From positions 1-10,754 of the forward strand of contig JBEVMS010000037.1 in assembly GCA_040508515.1 (NCBI GenBank): a DNA stretch of 10,754 nt, in the 5' to 3' direction. Origin of the DNA: JBEVMS01 sp040508515 (GTDB lineage Bacteria > Pseudomonadota > Gammaproteobacteria > Xanthomonadales > Rhodanobacteraceae). The position numbers were made by a program, and so were the translations under genes. The notes beneath the pieces are model-generated. The model made no database searches and was not told the DNA's origin. It was given only the letters and a program-made list of their open reading frames with translations. Shown one piece after another: positions 7,567 through 10,754 of the stretch; positions within the stretch are counted from its first letter, which is position 1, and every line of letters begins with the position of its first letter.

Positions 7567-8546
7567 GCGCCGATCGCCGTCAGCGCCGCGTCCAGCCGAG
7601 CCAGCGCCGCCGCGTCGCCGGGCAGACCAAAACGCAGCGCGGGTGGATCGTCGAAAACCCGTGTCAGGATGCCCTGCCGGGCCAGCGCGCGATGCAGCGC
7701 CGGAGCGTCCGCGCGGCGGCAATACTGAAACAGCTCGCAGCCGGCCGTTGGCGCCAGCGCATGGTTTCTCAACAGCGCGCGCAGTGCCTCGCCGGCCTGT
7801 CGCAATCGCGTTCGCTGGGCTTGATGCCAGGGTTTATCGGCCAGCGCGTGGCTCACCACGTAACGGGTCGGTCCACTCAGCGTCCACGGTCCCAGCCGCT
7901 CGGCCAGCGCAGTCAGCAGCGCCGGCACGGCGGCGACGAAACCGCAGCGCGCGCCGGCCAGACCGAAAAACTTACCCACCGAACGCAGCACGATCAGCCC
8001 CTCTTGCTCGCTGTAATGGCACAGGCTGTGTTCGGGGTCGGCATCGATAAATGCCTCATCCACCACCAGCCAACCGCCGCGTGCCGCCAGACTGGCGTGC
8101 AAGGCCAGCAGACGGTCCACGGTGAAGCGCTCGGCGCCCGGATTGTTGGGATGGATCAGCACGACCACGTCGAACCGATCCACCTGCGCCAGCAACGCGT
8201 CCGCGCCCAGGCAGGTGACGCAATGACCGGCACGTCGCCAGGCCTGCGCATGCTCGGCATAGCCCGGTGCCAGCACGCCCACATGGCTAGTTTCGCGCAA
8301 CTGCGGCAGTGCCTGGATCGCCGCCTGCGAGCCGGCCACCGGCAGCAGTGCCGATGCGTCGTAGTAGTCTCGCGCGGCCGCTAACAGACCATCGTCATCC
8401 TCCGGTAGGCGCTGCCAGGCCAGTGCGGGAATCGGCGGCGGCGACCAGCCAAACGGACTGATTCCCGTGGACAAGTCCAGCCATTGCGACGGCGCGATGC
8501 CGTACTCGTGCACCGCGCGTTGCAGTCGTCCGCCGTGATCAAGCAT
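7563..8546 (-). CDS. cobD: Threonine-phosphate decarboxylase CobD (CobC in Pseudomonas naming)
   Basis: PLP-dependent fold-type I enzyme, related to histidinol-phosphate aminotransferase, that decarboxylates L-threonine O-3-phosphate to (R)-1-amino-2-propanol phosphate, the linker CbiB attaches to the corrin. It has 327 residues, slightly shorter than Salmonella CobD (about 360). Visible features, numbered from the chosen ATG, are the LDHGGRL opening, IHPNNPG (131-137), VVDEAF with Asp163, the PLP lysine Lys192 in [12 protein letters not shown], Arg200, and LRFGLPG near the C terminus with the carboxylate-binding Arg305. I use ATG 8546, with GGGAG 10 bases upstream and an 8-base overlap with cbiB (ATGCTTGA). 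An in-frame TTG at 8555 would add three residues but sits too close to that GGGAG. Naming clashes: this is CobD in Salmonella and CobC in P. denitrificans. Confidence 0.93.
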   Translation of the reverse strand: MLDHGGRLQRAVHEYGIAPSQWLDLSTGISPFGWSPPPIPALAWQRLPEDDDGLLAAARDYYDASALLPVAGSQAAIQALPQLRETSHVGVLAPGYAEHAQAWRRAGHCVTCLGADALLAQVDRFDVVVLIHPNNPGAERFTVDRLLALHASLAARGGWLVVDEAFIDADPEHSLCHYSEQEGLIVLRSVGKFFGLAGARCGFVAAVPALLTALAERLGPWTLSGPTRYVVSHALADKPWHQAQRTRLRQAGEALRALLRNHALAPTAGCELFQYCRRADAPALHRALARQGILTRVFDDPPALRFGLPGDAAALARLDAALTAIGA

Positions 8547-9468
8547 GCGCGGCAAGCTCCCGAATCAGCGCAACCGTCGCGGCCACCAGCAGCCACAACA
8601 CCACCGCGCGGCGCACGAGCCGCAGCGCGCGCTCAATCGACTGCGCCCCCGCCGCGGCGCCCTCGCCCAGGATCGGGCGATCCTCCCACACGCTGTGATA
8701 AGGCGCCGGTCCGCCCAGCCGCACACCCAGCGCACCGGCACCGGCAGCCATCACCGGACCGGCATTGGGGCTATCCCAACGCCTCGCCTGATGGCGCCAG
8801 CAATGCCAGGCGCGACGCGCATCGCCACACAGCGCATAGCTCAACGCGGTCAACCGCGCCGGCAGGTAATTGAGAACATCGTCAATGCGTGCGGCGATCT
8901 TGCCGAAGCGCTCGTAGCGCGTGTTGCGATAACCCCACATGGCATCCAGCGTATTGGCCAACCGATAGAGCACGGCGCCGGGCGCCCCCAGAAGCACAAA
9001 CCAGAACAGCGCGCCGAATACCGCATCGTTACCATTCTCCAGCACCGACTCGGTGGCCGCCGCGGCGATCTGCGACGGATCGAGCCGCGCCGTATCGCGA
9101 CTGACCATGCGTGCGACCGCCGCGCGCGCGGCGCCCATATCGCCCGCGTATAGCGCCACCGCCACCGGCTGCGCATGCTGCCCCAGGCTGCGCAACCCCA
9201 GGGTGGCATACAACACAATCGCGCCAGCGCCCTGTGCCAACCAGGGCGAATAAAGCCTCAACGCATGCAGCGCCACGCCAACCAGCAGCAGCGGCGGTAA
9301 CACCGCCGTCACCCAGGCTAGTGCGCCAGAACCCACCCTGTCTGCGTACAGGCGTCGCTCGATCCAGACGGCCAGACGTCCAAATGCGACCAGCGGATGC
9401 GCGCGTCGCGGCTCGCCCAGCCACGCATCCAGCATCACTGCGCATACCATGCCAAACGCGATGTTCAT
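8539..9468 (-). CDS. cbiB: Adenosylcobinamide-phosphate synthase CbiB (CobD in Pseudomonas naming)
   Basis: Inner-membrane enzyme that condenses adenosylcobyric acid with (R)-1-amino-2-propanol phosphate, giving adenosylcobinamide phosphate. It has 309 residues, the usual 310-320 range. Family blocks in order: [19 protein letters not shown] (14-32), VSRDTARLD (122-130), [18 protein letters not shown] (140-157), [19 protein letters not shown] (171-189), [15 protein letters not shown] (192-206), [17 protein letters not shown] (231-247) and the LGG/Y pair after it. Hydrophobic segments at about 50-70, 80-95, 150-168 and 288-302 are likely membrane spans. The ATG at 9468 overlaps the cbiA stop by four bases (ATGA). 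No Shine-Dalgarno sequence precedes it; the preceding bases form a pyrimidine tract, so initiation probably depends on coupling to cbiA. The longer upstream frame to 9600 is non-family sequence antisense to nothing useful and is rejected. Confidence 0.95.
   Translation of the reverse strand: MNIAFGMVCAVMLDAWLGEPRRAHPLVAFGRLAVWIERRLYADRVGSGALAWVTAVLPPLLLVGVALHALRLYSPWLAQGAGAIVLYATLGLRSLGQHAQPVAVALYAGDMGAARAAVARMVSRDTARLDPSQIAAAATESVLENGNDAVFGALFWFVLLGAPGAVLYRLANTLDAMWGYRNTRYERFGKIAARIDDVLNYLPARLTALSYALCGDARRAWHCWRHQARRWDSPNAGPVMAAGAGALGVRLGGPAPYHSVWEDRPILGEGAAAGAQSIERALRLVRRAVVLWLLVAATVALIRELAAHA
8557..8561 (-). promoter_or_regulatory. Ribosome binding site deciding the ATG start of cobD
   Basis: GGGAG on the minus strand lies in the last codons of cbiB, 10 bases before ATG 8546 and only one base before the alternative TTG at 8555. 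This favours the ATG. Confidence 0.6.
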
Positions 9469-10754
9469 GGGAGGAAAAGTGCCAGTGCCGCCGCCGGCTG
9501 CGAAGGAAAGTAGAAATGCACGAAACTGGCGGTGAGTCCGCCCCGCTGGTAGATCGCCTCGCGACTGGGGCCGCCGTTGGGATTGTCGGCCAGCACGCAT
9601 GGCGTGGCCGCGATTTCGGCGCGCGCGTAGTGGAAGGTATGTCCGCGCAACTCGCCCTGCGGCAGCGTCACCGCTTGCATGCCCAAGGCGGCGAAACGCG
9701 ACTGGACCGTCGCGGTGCCGGCCAACAAGCCAGCCATCGACGCACGTTGACCCTGCGCATCGATCAGCTCATCCAGCGCGAAAAGCAAACCGCCGCATTC
9801 GGCCAGCAGTGGCTTGCCGGCTTCCAGATGCGCGGCCAGCGCGCGGTGCAGGTCGTGCCGTTGCGACAACGCAGCCAGATGCAACTCCGGGTAGCCGCCC
9901 GGTAGCCACGCTGCATCGCAACGAGGCAACGGATCGCCGGCCAGCGGTGAAAAAAACACCAGCTCGGCACCCGCCGCGCGCAGAAAATCGAGGTTGGCTG
10001 GATAGATGAAACAGAACGCCGCATCCCGCGCCACCGCGATGCGCCGTCCGGCCAGGCGCGGCGGTACCGGCGTCGGCATCGCCTCAGCGAAGCGCTGCGC
10101 CGGCGGCAAGGCGGTGCTGGCGTGCGCGCCCCAGGCGTCGGCCAGGGCATCCAGTCGGGCGTCCAAATCGACCAGCTCGGCCGCGACGACCAGGCCCAGA
10201 TGCCGCTCCGGCAAGGCCAGTTCCTCATGACGCGGCAAGGCGCCCAACCAGTGCAGCGACGGCGGCAGGCTTTGCCGCAGCAGGTCGGCGTGATGCGCGC
10301 TGCCGATCCGGTTGGCCGCCACGCCGAACACCCGCAAGCCCGAACGGTAGCGGGCCAGGCCCAAGGCCAGCGCGCCGAAGGTCTGCGCCATCGCGCTGCC
10401 GTCGATCACCGTCAGCACCGGTAAGTCGAGCTGCAAGGCGAGATCGGCGCTGGAGGGCGTGCCGTCGTAGAGGCCCATCACCCCTTCGACCAGGATCAAG
10501 TCGCTGTCGGCGGCCGCGGCGGCAAGGCGCGCACGCACGTCCGCTTCGCCGCACATCCACAAATCAAGCTGATATACCGGCGCACCGCTGGCGCGTTCAA
10601 GCACCATCGGATCGAGGAAATCAGGCCCGGTTTTGAACACGCGCACGCGCCGGCCCTGGCGCCGATGCCAGCGCGCCAGCGCGGCGGTGACCGAGGTCTT
10701 GCCTTGGCCGGAGGCCGGCGCGCTGACCAGCAGGGCCGGGCAAACCGCTGCCAC
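9465..10754 (-). CDS. cbiA: Cobyrinate a,c-diamide synthase CbiA/CobB, start at or beyond the window edge
   Basis: Glutamine- and ATP-dependent amidotransferase that amidates the a and c side chains of (hydrogeno)cobyrinic acid. 429 residues are visible, essentially full length for the CobB type (about 430-460). The synthetase half opens with the P-loop [11 protein letters not shown] (11-21) and contains [10 protein letters not shown] (40-49) and [12 protein letters not shown] (87-98). The glutaminase half has LPGGYPELH (284-292), the nucleophile Cys320 in [17 protein letters not shown] (369-377) and His413 in SFVHFYF. A GTG occupies the last three bases of the window (10754-10752) and could be the true start, but bases beyond the edge may supply another, so the 5' end is treated as uncertain. 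Its TGA overlaps the cbiB ATG. Whether it works on the aerobic (CobB) or the anaerobic (CbiA) intermediate cannot be told from this window. The expected upstream neighbour would be the corrinoid adenosyltransferase cobO/cobA. Confidence 0.94.
   Translation of the reverse strand: MAAVCPALLVSAPASGQGKTSVTAALARWHRRQGRRVRVFKTGPDFLDPMVLERASGAPVYQLDLWMCGEADVRARLAAAAADSDLILVEGVMGLYDGTPSSADLALQLDLPVLTVIDGSAMAQTFGALALGLARYRSGLRVFGVAANRIGSAHHADLLRQSLPPSLHWLGALPRHEELALPERHLGLVVAAELVDLDARLDALADAWGAHASTALPPAQRFAEAMPTPVPPRLAGRRIAVARDAAFCFIYPANLDFLRAAGAELVFFSPLAGDPLPRCDAAWLPGGYPELHLAALSQRHDLHRALAAHLEAGKPLLAECGGLLFALDELIDAQGQRASMAGLLAGTATVQSRFAALGMQAVTLPQGELRGHTFHYARAEIAATPCVLADNPNGGPSREAIYQRGGLTASFVHFYFPSQPAAALALFLP

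Noticed and set aside
7042..7728. 228-codon plus-strand frame opposite cobQ and cobD
   Set aside because: It is an antisense shadow rich in Arg/His/Ala without motifs. The opposite strand carries well-supported enzymes.

Overview
The window looks like chromosomal DNA from a GC-rich gammaproteobacterium, most likely a member of the Xanthomonadaceae (Xanthomonas or a close relative). This is inferred from three things: high GC in the coding regions, a large TonB-dependent receptor of a type abundant in that family, and a late cobalamin gene order like the one I recall from pseudomonads and xanthomonads. No rRNA or tRNA gene is present to settle the taxonomy.

Layout. Positions 1-2297 (+) hold the 3' part of a TonB-dependent outer-membrane receptor whose signal peptide lies off the left edge. 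A 228-base gap with a strong stem-loop follows. Next comes a small GNAT acetyltransferase (2526-3023, +) whose composition differs from its neighbours. A 245-base gap without a recognisable gene separates it from the rest of the window, 3269-10754, which is read entirely on the minus strand. That part is one tightly packed late-cobalamin operon. In transcription order it encodes cobyrinate a,c-diamide synthase (CbiA/CobB), adenosylcobinamide-phosphate synthase (CbiB), threonine-phosphate decarboxylase (CobD), cobyric acid synthase (CobQ), adenosylcobinamide kinase/guanylyltransferase (CobU), the nicotinate-nucleotide:dimethylbenzimidazole phosphoribosyltransferase (CobT), alpha-ribazole phosphatase (CobC) and cobalamin synthase (CobS).

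How the genes work together. CbiA amidates the corrin a and c side chains, and CobQ amidates b, d, e and g. CobD makes (R)-1-amino-2-propanol phosphate, which CbiB attaches to cobyric acid. CobU activates the product to the GDP form. CobT and CobC provide alpha-ribazole. CobS joins the two halves at the membrane. Adenosylation (CobA/CobO), corrin-ring assembly and dimethylbenzimidazole synthesis (BluB) are not encoded in the window. Every junction in the operon is an overlap of 1 to 8 bases, so translation is probably coupled from gene to gene.

I found no mobile element, CRISPR array, RNA gene or clearly undescribed system. The items most worth a second look are the unbroken chain of overlapping genes, an anti-Shine-Dalgarno-like tract directly before cbiB, the foreign-looking acetyltransferase, and the repeated hairpin sequence after the receptor gene.
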